Shown here: piece by piece, positions 1 to 5,746 of the stretch | How the letters are laid out: each line of letters starts with the position of its first letter | Numbering within the stretch: position 1 is the first letter of the stretch | From: Candidatus Gastranaerophilales bacterium | Lineage (GTDB): Bacteria > Cyanobacteriota > Vampirovibrionia > Gastranaerophilales > Gastranaerophilaceae | Assembly (NCBI GenBank): GCA_905235825.1 | Contig: CAJONH010000190.1 | Location: 1 to 9,918, forward strand | Direction of reading: 5' to 3' | DNA: 9,918 nucleotides | Notes under the pieces: model-generated | Databases searched by the model: none | Seen by the model: only the letters and a program-made list of their open reading frames with translations | Told to the model about the DNA's origin: nothing | Program-made: the position numbers and the translations under genes

Positions 1-215
1 ATTTTCTGATTAAAGGTTTTACATCTTTTTTTATCTATAATCCACGATTTATTTTTAAAATCATACTTCAACGGAAGTTTCTCCCCCGTATTAAGATAAA
101 ACAGCTTCGCTAAATAACGTGGATACTCTTTCTCATCTAAATTTTTGAGAAAATAGTAATCCCATGGCGGATTACCTATTGTACTTTTATTAAAATACTT
201 TAGTAAATTTTTCAC
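1..215 (-). CDS. Partial hypothetical protein, possibly TupA-like ATP-grasp / glycan-related
   Basis: This is an open minus-strand frame of 71 codons that starts at a GTG (213-215) and runs off the left edge of the window. An in-frame stop lies ten codons upstream of the GTG, and I see no ATG that would serve better. An AAAGAA stretch directly precedes the GTG, too close to be a good ribosome binding site. The N-terminus reads MKNLLKYFNKSTIGNPPWDY and then has a lysine/tyrosine-rich stretch (YPRYLAKLFYLNTGEKLPL) and a later CKTFNQK. From memory, the layout 'Y..L..LFY..TGE.L.L' followed by 'KTFNQK' recalls the start of TupA-like ATP-grasp proteins found in polysaccharide gene clusters, whose next residues would be like 'IQWLKLYD'. 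Those residues lie outside the window, so the family is a guess. That this is a real gene start is likelier than the family name, because the frame is fully open and protein-like in composition. Confidence 0.5.
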   Translation of the reverse strand, partial: MKNLLKYFNKSTIGNPPWDYYFLKNLDEKEYPRYLAKLFYLNTGEKLPLKYDFKNKSWIIDKKRCKTFNQK

Positions 216-291
216 TTCTTTAAACCTATATACGTAGTATTAATATATCAATGTAGTTATTGAGTTATATATTTTTTTTATTTATAATCGC

Positions 292-363
292 AATAAAAAA
301 AGAAAGCAAAAATATCCATATAATGAATTTTATTCATAATTACATCGATTTGCCTTTTTTATT
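292..363. repeat. Concentric inverted repeats in the divergent intergenic region
   Basis: Three inverted pairs share nearly the same centre (about 328-330): AATAAAAAA (292-300) with TTTTTTATT (355-363), GCAAA (306-310) with TTTGC (349-353), and ATGAA (323-327) with TTCAT (333-337). The flanking genes diverge, so a terminator has no obvious job here. A regulator-binding or DNA-structure element is more plausible. In such AT-rich sequence part of the pairing may be chance. The remaining intergenic bases 216-291 hold only AT-rich sequence, with a weak possible promoter for the leftward gene (TATAAA on the minus strand at 281-286). Confidence 0.3.
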
Positions 364-378
364 ACGAAAAAATAATAT
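350..378 (+). promoter_or_regulatory. Candidate promoter of the tandem-HTH gene
   Basis: TTGCCT (350-355) and TAATAT (373-378) are separated by 17 bp. Each matches four of six sigma70 consensus bases. Initiation would fall near 385, inside the TCAGAAA repeat cluster, so a protein bound to the repeats could block the promoter. The hexamers are weak and the region is AT-rich, so this remains a candidate. Confidence 0.3.
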
Positions 379-428
379 CAGAAAATATTCAGAAAGTCAA
401 GTAATAAAATCAGAAATAAATCAGAAAT
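378..428 (+). repeat. Four helically phased TCAGAAA direct repeats
   Basis: Identical heptamers TCAGAAA start at 378, 389, 410 and 421, giving spacings of 11, 21 and 11 bp, close to one, two and one helical turns. The last two lie in a perfect tandem 11-bp repeat AAATCAGAAAT (407-417 and 418-428). The cluster ends five bases before the start codon of the HTH gene at 434. Phased direct repeats at a regulator's own promoter are a classic operator layout. The tandem DNA-binding protein encoded just downstream is the obvious candidate ligand (inference). Confidence 0.6.
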
Positions 429-433
429 GAAAT

Positions 434-919
434 ATGCAATATAAAGAAATTTTAGAAAGATTAAATAAATTACTGGGTTATGCTCCTTCGCAGTCACGGA
501 TTTGCGAAATTACCGGTGTTAAACAAAGTACAATGAGTCAGAGGTTAAAAGATAACAGCAGATTTAAAACAGAAGAAATAGACAAATTAAATAATTATTT
601 TGGAATAAATTTATATACTTGTGAAATAAATAATAATATAAAACAATCTGAAACAATTTTTGATATAATAAATCAAACTTTTAATTCAACGGAAAAACAG
701 CAATATTTAAAAGAAAAATTAACGAATTTTGGCGGAAGATTATCCGAAATACAAGAAAAATCCGGCTTATCAGATAAAGATTTTGCTAAAGTTCTTGGAA
801 TTTATAAAGATGAATATGTTGAACTTAAAGCCTGTAAAATAGAACCTAATATAAAAATACTTTTAGCACTAAAACTTTATTTTAATGTGTCAATTGATTG
901 GATACTTTTAGGCGAGTAA
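434..919 (+). CDS. Tandem helix-turn-helix (XRE / CI-repressor-like) DNA-binding protein
   Basis: This 161-residue protein appears to contain two lambda-repressor-like helix-turn-helix domains in head-to-tail order. The first spans about residues 5-60, with recognition region ITGVKQSTMSQRLKDN. The second spans about 98-160, with SGLSDKDFAKVLGIYKDEY and the C-terminal ending SIDWILLGE that is typical of phage-repressor-type HTH domains. A polar, asparagine-rich linker lies between them (about 65-95). There is no S24 peptidase or other effector domain, so the protein looks like pure DNA binding, probably a transcriptional repressor. It stands alone on the plus strand, facing the lepB unit across a 25-bp gap. 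No good ribosome binding site precedes the ATG. The four phased TCAGAAA repeats upstream suggest autoregulation. Two HTH units in one chain would suit direct repeats one helical turn apart, but this is inference. Membership in the HTH superfamily is fairly sure; the target is not. Confidence 0.75.
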   Translation: MQYKEILERLNKLLGYAPSQSRICEITGVKQSTMSQRLKDNSRFKTEEIDKLNNYFGINLYTCEINNNIKQSETIFDIINQTFNSTEKQQYLKEKLTNFGGRLSEIQEKSGLSDKDFAKVLGIYKDEYVELKACKIEPNIKILLALKLYFNVSIDWILLGE

Positions 920-944
920 ATTGTTATGCATACTTATGGCTGTT

Positions 945-1556
945 TTAATATTCTCTTTTTCCGAAATATTGAAAATGATTGAAGGGCCAAAACAGCATTT
1001 TTGCTTTGCCTATAAATCGTTCTTTTTTTAGTACACCCCAATATCTTGAATCAGCACTATGACCTCTGTTATCTCCCATCATAAAATATTCGTCTTCACC
1101 CAATACCAGAGGTCCGCAAATAAGTTCTCCGTTACACACAGGATACTCAAATCTATCCATTATATATGGTTCATTCAGAAGTTCATCATTTATATATACA
1201 TCATAAGAGCCGTCATAATTTGCTTTTATCTCAATTTTTTCGTTTGGGAGTCCTATTACTCTTTTTATATATGCAATATCTTTGCATAAAATTCCCGTTA
1301 ATCTTGAAAATACAGCAAAGGGATTTGCTTTTAAATCCTCCTGTGGCGGATAAAATACCATTATATCACCACGTTTCGGCGAATCATAAAATCTTGAATA
1401 TCTTTCAATTAAAACTCTATCTCCTTCAACAAAAGTTGGTTTCATTGATGCAGAAGGAATCCAGCGAATTTCTCCGGCATAAAATCTTATTAAAATTAGA
1501 GCTGTAACAACAAATATAACTGTTTCAACAATTTCCTTAACTGCACCTTTATTCAT
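945..1556 (-). CDS. lepB: Signal peptidase I
   Basis: Type I signal peptidase, the membrane-anchored serine protease that cleaves N-terminal signal peptides from exported proteins on the outer face of the cytoplasmic membrane. One transmembrane segment (about residues 8-27) is followed by the S26 family boxes: IPSASMKPT with the catalytic Ser37, the beta-strand box EGDRVLIER (44-52), YIKRVIGLP with the general-base Lys98, and GDNRGHSADSR (161-171). At 203 residues and with a single membrane anchor it is of the compact type seen in cyanobacteria and Gram-positives. Cys141 and Cys147 sit just before the GDNR box with the same six-residue spacing as the disulfide pair I recall in E. coli LepB, so a disulfide is possible. 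The ATG overlaps the stop of the upstream polyprenyl synthase by 8 nt (ATGAATAA), implying translational coupling. No clear terminator is visible in the short gap to the converging HTH gene. Confidence 0.96.
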   Translation of the reverse strand: MNKGAVKEIVETVIFVVTALILIRFYAGEIRWIPSASMKPTFVEGDRVLIERYSRFYDSPKRGDIMVFYPPQEDLKANPFAVFSRLTGILCKDIAYIKRVIGLPNEKIEIKANYDGSYDVYINDELLNEPYIMDRFEYPVCNGELICGPLVLGEDEYFMMGDNRGHSADSRYWGVLKKERFIGKAKMLFWPFNHFQYFGKREY

Positions 1557-2451
1557 TCATAACTTCCTTATATAAATTTAATGTTATTTCCGTAATTTTT
1601 TGCTTGTATTGATTTTCTTGAATAAAATCAATTGATTTTATTGCTTTTTCGGTATAATACTTTATTAAATTATACGTTTTCTCAATGTATTTTTTATTTT
1701 GTACAAGTTGAATTATTTTTTCTTCGCTTAAACTGTTGATATTTTCATCCTCATTTAAATATATCACAGGTGCAGTATAAATTCCGCTTTTAATATCATT
1801 TAATAACGGTTTTTTGTTATCGGAGCCGATTATATTAATCAAATCATCTCTTATTTGAAATGCTATGCCGAAATTTTTTGCAAAATCAGTTATTTTTTTA
1901 ATTTCATTAATGTCTGAAATATAAAAAAGAGAAACCAATGCTGATTTAAAAAGTTCTGCTGTTTTATTTTCGGATTTTTTTATATAATCTTCAACTGTCG
2001 GGATTTTTCCTTTTGTGTATAGTTGATTTATTTCGCCTTTGCACATTTTGTACAATGACTCTGTGAATATATTTATAATTTTGTTGTTATTTAAGGAAAT
2101 AAGCTGTTTTAATCCTAATGTAATAAGGATATCACCCGCTAATACGCTTAAACTGTTTCCGAGTTTTGCATTTAAAGATATTTTTCCCCGTCTTATTTTT
2201 GCTTCATCTATAATATCATCGTGAATTAAAGTCGAATTATGAATTAATTCCACAGCACAAGCTATATAATAAATTTCGTCGGTTATTTTAATATTTAATG
2301 CTTTTGCAAAAAGAAAAATCAATGACGGTCTTAATCTTTTAGACTTAGAACTCAAATAATCTTTTATTTCATCAGAAATATTACAGTTTAGGTCAGAGAG
2401 TACATTTAATATTCTTATGTTTAATGTATTTACCTCATCTTTTATAGGCAT
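1549..2451 (-). CDS. Polyprenyl diphosphate synthase (trans-isoprenyl type)
   Basis: A 300-residue all-helical E-type prenyltransferase that condenses isopentenyl diphosphate onto an allylic diphosphate. Visible signatures are the KRLRP substrate-binding segment (about 38-42), the first aspartate-rich motif HDDIIDEAKIRRG (77-89, Asp78/79/82), GD at 106-107, KTAELF (163-168) and the second aspartate motif FQIRDDLIN (199-206). Ser73 and Thr74, at positions -5 and -4 before the first Asp, are small. There is no two-residue insertion in the first motif as in bacterial farnesyl synthases. Both features point to a medium or long chain product such as a quinone side chain, by family rules. The last Asp of the second motif is replaced by Asn206, and the usual late GKxT is GIYT (223-226). 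An AAGGAA ribosome binding site lies about 7 nt before the ATG. It is first in a two-gene unit with lepB. Exact product length, and so a gene symbol, cannot be read from sequence alone. Confidence 0.9.
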   Translation of the reverse strand: MPIKDEVNTLNIRILNVLSDLNCNISDEIKDYLSSKSKRLRPSLIFLFAKALNIKITDEIYYIACAVELIHNSTLIHDDIIDEAKIRRGKISLNAKLGNSLSVLAGDILITLGLKQLISLNNNKIINIFTESLYKMCKGEINQLYTKGKIPTVEDYIKKSENKTAELFKSALVSLFYISDINEIKKITDFAKNFGIAFQIRDDLINIIGSDNKKPLLNDIKSGIYTAPVIYLNEDENINSLSEEKIIQLVQNKKYIEKTYNLIKYYTEKAIKSIDFIQENQYKQKITEITLNLYKEVMNE

Positions 2452-2502
2452 TTATTTTTCCTTTTTTATTATTTTAATATAAATATTTGTAAATGTTCCG
2501 TA

Positions 2503-2508
2503 ATTATA
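2503..2508 (-). promoter_or_regulatory. Candidate -10 element for the polyprenyl synthase-lepB unit
   Basis: The 162-bp gap 2452-2613 is AT-rich and contains a perfect TATAAT on the minus strand, which would place initiation about 45 nt before the start codon. No convincing -35 hexamer lies 16-18 bp upstream. The gap and the poor spacing to the preceding gene support a separate transcription unit. I see no strong terminator hairpin for the upstream gene in this gap. Confidence 0.3.
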
Positions 2509-2613
2509 ATATTTAACATAATCTTAAATAAAAATATACCCCGACTAAATTAATTTGATTAAGTTAATGTACATTTTCTCAATTTATATAACGACAGATA
2601 TATATCAAAATTC

Positions 2614-3192
2614 TTATCTTTCATCCCAATAAGGGTAATAATACAATGTGATTATGTCATTAGGTGTTATTTTAGCATTTGTGCCAAGGATAAAGTTTGT
2701 AAATGTACCTAATGGCGGTAATGGAGTTAATGCCCATTTTAAAGGCAATACAAATGCTGCAAAATTAAGTCCGTATTTTGTATAGTTTGATGTTATTTTA
2801 TTTGAGTTAATTCCCTGAATTTCAAAATTATCAACATTTATACTTGCAGGTAATCCGTTAAAGCCTTTGGTTGTATATGAAGCAACTCTTGCTTTAACTA
2901 CCGCATTTCTCTTTATCACTATATTTTTATTGTATATTACATCTTCTTTTACTTTAAAAAATAATTGTTTTCCGTCATATATAGAATTTCGTTTCGTAGA
3001 TACAGTTTCCAATATTTGTAATTTTACGGGAACCCTTTCGGTTGACTGATAATTATATTCTAAATTTGTCAACGGCTTTGATAATTCCTTATTTTTTAAT
3101 ACTTCAACAACAATTGTATCCTCAAAAACTTCGGCAATTGATGAAAGTGAAAATAAAAATAGTGAATATAAAACTAAAATAAACTTATTCAT
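2614..3192 (-). CDS. Exported protein of unknown function
   Basis: A 192-residue protein with a signal peptide (about residues 1-20: a lysine near the start, a hydrophobic core, and a likely cleavage after SSIA). The mature part has a basic, beta-rich middle (about 53-125, VPVKLQILETVS through VDNFEIQGI) containing a pattern of the kind 'G..LFFKV..DV......I.I.....VKARV'. This recalls beta-sandwich segments in envelope proteins in which a rigid 'IPKGT'-like turn precedes a strand. A hydrophobic, proline-rich segment follows (141-168, including LPLKWALTPLPPLG), then an aromatic C-terminus (TLYYYPYWDE). It has no cysteines and no catalytic motif that I recognise. Its ATG overlaps the stop of the upstream pseudopeptidase by 8 nt, so the two are probably made together and may act together at the envelope. 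I think homologues occur in Melainabacteria with the conserved PLKWALTPLPP stretch, but that is from memory. Confidence 0.85.
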   Translation of the reverse strand: MNKFILVLYSLFLFSLSSIAEVFEDTIVVEVLKNKELSKPLTNLEYNYQSTERVPVKLQILETVSTKRNSIYDGKQLFFKVKEDVIYNKNIVIKRNAVVKARVASYTTKGFNGLPASINVDNFEIQGINSNKITSNYTKYGLNFAAFVLPLKWALTPLPPLGTFTNFILGTNAKITPNDIITLYYYPYWDER

Positions 3193-3874
3193 ACTTTATA
3201 GGCTTTTTTGAACCTGATTCTATTTTTTTCTGTAATAAAATTCTGTTATCGATTGATGTTAAAAGAAAATTTTGATATGCTTCCGAATACAAATATGGAT
3301 TGTTTTCTAAATAGTAGGGATAATTTACAAAAATATACTCATATATATTTGCGAGTCTTTTTGTTGTTTTATTTTTTTTGAAAAAATCAATTAATCCCTG
3401 TTTCTGCGGATATGCTTTATTTACAAAAGTAATTAATGCTACGGGATGATATCCTGCATTTACCATATAGTCTACGGCTTTTTTATCATAAATTATCTCA
3501 TATTTTTTTGGAGCCAATTTTGCCGAAGAAGAAACAAACAATCCTTTGTATGTTTCTATTGTTCTACCGATGCTTAGTGATAACAATGCTGCTTTTTCAT
3601 TATCATCAGAGGCAAAAGCCAATTTTTTATCGTAAATAACCGCTTCTTTTTTTGAAAGACTTTTATCTATTACCGGCTTTTTACTGTCATTACAATAGAC
3701 AAAATTCATTCTTTTTTCTATTTTATTTGCATTTAAAAGTCTAAAGCCAATATCAGATATATGCTTTTGAACTGATATATTATGACTCATGTTTGAAGGA
3801 ATATTTTCTGCTTTAGCCGAATTAAAACAAACCAAAATAACAGATATAAATATTATATTAAAAATTTTTTTCAT
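3185..3874 (-). CDS. Exported M48-type pseudopeptidase (degenerate active site)
   Basis: A 229-residue protein with a signal peptide (1-22, cleavage likely after AKA). The mature chain keeps the order of an M48 metallopeptidase: a helix VQKHISDIGFRLLNAN (35-50); a beta segment ending AVIYDKKLAFASDDNEKAAL that corresponds to 'vcVykGLLd...nEdELAgVi'; a helix LLSLSIGRTIETYKG in the place of the zinc helix; YEIIYDKKAVDYMVNAGYHPVALITFV (125-151) in the place of 'yEAD..g.dlm..AGYnPlAmi..l'; and a C-terminal TTKRLANIYEYIFVNYPYYL. The zinc-binding HExxH is replaced by LSIGR (100-104), and the position of the third ligand Glu is Ile128. Proteolysis is therefore not expected. The reading frame is intact, so it looks like a maintained pseudoenzyme rather than a decayed gene. 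It starts 2 nt after the accC stop and overlaps the next exported-protein gene by 8 nt. The alignment is by eye and needs a profile search. Confidence 0.65.
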   Translation of the reverse strand: MKKIFNIIFISVILVCFNSAKAENIPSNMSHNISVQKHISDIGFRLLNANKIEKRMNFVYCNDSKKPVIDKSLSKKEAVIYDKKLAFASDDNEKAALLSLSIGRTIETYKGLFVSSSAKLAPKKYEIIYDKKAVDYMVNAGYHPVALITFVNKAYPQKQGLIDFFKKNKTTKRLANIYEYIFVNYPYYLENNPYLYSEAYQNFLLTSIDNRILLQKKIESGSKKPIKYE

Positions 3875-3876
3875 AA

Positions 3877-5220
3877 TTACTTATTTTTCTTATACGTATT
3901 CATAAATCCCGTATCAAAATTACCGGATACAAATACATCATTTTCTATTAAATCCTGATAAAACGGTAAAGTTGTTTTTACTCCCGTGATAACATATTCT
4001 TTTAATGCCCTGTACATTCTTCTTCTTGCTTCTTCACGATTAGGAGCCCAGCACATCAATTTACTTATTAGAGAATCGTAATAAGGCGGAATTTTATATC
4101 CCGAATAAACATGAGAATCAACTCTTACTCCAAAACCTCCGGGGGTTATGTAGCCGTTTATTTCACCCGGTGCAGGAAGGAAATTTCTGTCGGGGTCTTC
4201 TGCATTTATTCGACATTCAATAGCATGCCCGAATAATTTTATATCCTCTTGTTTAAACGATAACGAATTACCTGCTGCAATATTAATTTGTTCACGAACT
4301 ATATCAACATTAGAAATCATTTCTGATATACCGTGTTCAACCTGCAAACGTGTGTTCATTTCCATGAAATAGAAATTTTTATCTTTATCGAGTAAAAATT
4401 CAATAGTTCCTACACCTTCGTAATTAGCTGCTTTTGCTGCTCTGACAGCCGCCTCACCGAGTTTTTGCCTTGTTTTATCATCAACTGCCGGTGAAGGTGC
4501 TTCTTCTATCAATTTTTGGTGTCTTCGTTGAATAGAGCAGTCACGTTCCCCAAGATGAACAACATTTCCGTATTTATCGGCAATAATCTGTACTTCAATA
4601 TGTCGGGGATTTACAAGATATTTTTCTAAGTAAACATCGGGATTTCCAAAAAATTTCTCAGCTTCCTGCCTGCAAAGATTGATATTTTGTTCAAGTTCAT
4701 TATCATTATTTGCGACTCTCATACCTTTGCCGCCGCCGCCTGCCGTTGCTTTTATTATTACGGGATAGCCGAATTTTTTTGCGGCTTCTCTTGCATCCTC
4801 AAAATTTTTCAAAATACCGGTTCCCGGAGTTATCGGAACATCTTTTGACATCATTGTTTTTCTTGCAGTTGCCTTATCCCCCATTAACTGCATTGATTCA
4901 GGAGATGGACCTATAAATTTAATATTGTGTTCTTTGCAGATTTCGGCAAAATCAGCTCTTTCTGACATAAAACCGTATCCGGGATGAATTGCATCCGAGC
5001 CTGAAACAAGTGCAGCCGAAATTATGGCAGGGATATTCAAATAACTTTTTGAACTTTCATTAGGGCCTATGCAATAAGCCTCTGTTGCCAAACTTACGTG
5101 CAGGGAATTTGCATCTGCCTGCGAATAAACTGCAACAGTCGGAATACCTATTTCACGGCATGCTCTTATAATTCTTACTGCAACTTCACCTCTGTTTGCG
5201 ATTAAAACTTTTTTAAACAT
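3877..5220 (-). CDS. accC: Acetyl-CoA carboxylase, biotin carboxylase subunit
   Basis: ATP-dependent carboxylation of the biotin on AccB, the first half-reaction of acetyl-CoA carboxylase in fatty-acid synthesis. The 447-residue protein has the full set of landmarks: N-terminal IANRGEVAVRIIRACRE (7-23), Lys116 in GDKATAR, the glycine-rich ATP loop KATAGGGGKGMRV (157-169), RRHQKLIEEAPSPA with His234/Lys236, Glu274 and Glu287 as metal ligands, MNTRLQVEH (288-296) with Arg291, and Arg337 in ECRINAEDP. The start was placed at 5220 (MFKKVLIANRGE). The frame is open to an ATG at 5265, but that adds 15 residues the family lacks and overlaps accB. An AGGATTAGAG sequence lies just before the chosen ATG. 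The gap to accB is 4 nt. Gly297 replaces the usual proline after QVEH. The neighbours on the 3' side are two exported proteins, an unusual continuation of an acc operon. Confidence 0.97.
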   Translation of the reverse strand: MFKKVLIANRGEVAVRIIRACREIGIPTVAVYSQADANSLHVSLATEAYCIGPNESSKSYLNIPAIISAALVSGSDAIHPGYGFMSERADFAEICKEHNIKFIGPSPESMQLMGDKATARKTMMSKDVPITPGTGILKNFEDAREAAKKFGYPVIIKATAGGGGKGMRVANNDNELEQNINLCRQEAEKFFGNPDVYLEKYLVNPRHIEVQIIADKYGNVVHLGERDCSIQRRHQKLIEEAPSPAVDDKTRQKLGEAAVRAAKAANYEGVGTIEFLLDKDKNFYFMEMNTRLQVEHGISEMISNVDIVREQINIAAGNSLSFKQEDIKLFGHAIECRINAEDPDRNFLPAPGEINGYITPGGFGVRVDSHVYSGYKIPPYYDSLISKLMCWAPNREEARRRMYRALKEYVITGVKTTLPFYQDLIENDVFVSGNFDTGFMNTYKKNK

Positions 5221-5224
5221 ATCT

Positions 5225-5674
5225 CTAATCCTGTTCAATATACATAATAGTCTGACCGTATTCAACCGGTTTACCGTCTTCTATACAGATTTCTTTAACT
5301 GTTCCCGACACATCGGCGGTTATTTTATTCATTAATTTTATTGTTTCTATTATACAAATCTGCTGACCTGCTTTAACCCTGTCGCCAACCTGTACAAAAG
5401 GTTGTGCTATCGGTGAGGGCTTTGAAAAATATAATCCAATCATATTTGATACGATAGGAATTACTTTTTTCTTTTCTTCTTCTGTTTTTTCTATTTCAGG
5501 AAGCAATTCGTTTTGAATAACATCTTCTTTTTCGGATATTTCAACAACGGGTGTAAACCCGCTTGTTCTTATATATAAAGAACGTTCATCATCTTCGAGA
5601 GTAACCTCTGTAAGTTCGTTATCTTTCATTATATCGATAACTTTTTCTATAAAGTTTGTTTCAATTTCTTTCAT
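5225..5674 (-). CDS. accB: Acetyl-CoA carboxylase, biotin carboxyl carrier protein
   Basis: A 149-residue carrier that holds biotin and shuttles carboxyl groups between AccC and the carboxyltransferase. A charged N-terminal helix (1-35, IEKVIDIMKDNELTEVTLED) and an acidic, lysine-rich linker (about 45-70) precede the biotinyl domain (74-148). That domain has the thumb-containing stretch YFSKPSPIAQPFVQVGDRV, typical of acetyl-CoA carboxylase carriers, and the lysine loop. The biotinylated residue should be Lys113. The usual EAMKM/EAMKLMN is ETIKLMN here, so both residues before the lysine differ from consensus. An AAAGGG ribosome binding site lies 5 nt before the ATG. It is followed by accC after 4 nt. 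A near-consensus promoter sits at 5705-5733. Confidence 0.96.
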   Translation of the reverse strand: MKEIETNFIEKVIDIMKDNELTEVTLEDDERSLYIRTSGFTPVVEISEKEDVIQNELLPEIEKTEEEKKKVIPIVSNMIGLYFSKPSPIAQPFVQVGDRVKAGQQICIIETIKLMNKITADVSGTVKEICIEDGKPVEYGQTIMYIEQD

Positions 5675-5685
5675 ACAATCCCTTT

Positions 5686-5731
5686 AAAAAATAAGACTCA
5701 ATCTATTTTAACTTTGAAAAGATATTGAGTC
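5686..5731 (-). terminator. Probable intrinsic terminator of the response-regulator unit
   Basis: On the minus strand GACTCAAT (from 5731) is followed by a 21-nt spacer and ATTGAGTC (ending 5695), an 8-bp perfect stem. Further A-T pairs close up inside it with two mismatches. The stem is followed at once by TTATTTTTT (5694-5686), a typical U-tract. It lies 16 nt past the regulator stop. The stem is AT-rich and long-looped, so it may be leaky. It abuts the accB ribosome binding site, leaving no room for an independent promoter downstream. Confidence 0.6.
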
Positions 5732-5733
5732 AA
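5705..5733 (-). promoter_or_regulatory. Promoter of the accB-accC unit, lying within the terminator hairpin
   Basis: On the minus strand TTGACT (5733-5728) and TAAAAT (5710-5705) are exactly 17 bp apart. Each matches five of six sigma70 consensus bases. Initiation would fall near 5698, giving a leader of about 24 nt that carries the AAAGGG site. The inverted repeat arms overlap the -35 element and the start point, so the same bases may act as terminator, promoter and perhaps operator. Confidence 0.6.
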
Positions 5734-5746
5734 GAATAATACATAT

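Noticed and set aside
378..428. CRISPR-like array
   Set aside because: The heptamers are too short and closely spaced, and no cas gene is present; an operator fits better.
1059..1507. Plus-strand open frames inside lepB
   Set aside because: They are antisense to a gene with every signal peptidase motif intact, have atypical composition, and lack ribosome binding sites.
2540..2575. AT-rich inverted repeat (ATTAA/TTAAT) as a terminator after the exported-protein gene
   Set aside because: The arms are only five A-T pairs with no T-tract; chance pairing is expected in such sequence.
5221..5265. Fifteen-residue N-terminal extension of AccC
   Set aside because: It overlaps the end of accB, and the family begins at MFKKVLIANRGE; an AGGA-type site precedes the internal ATG at 5220.
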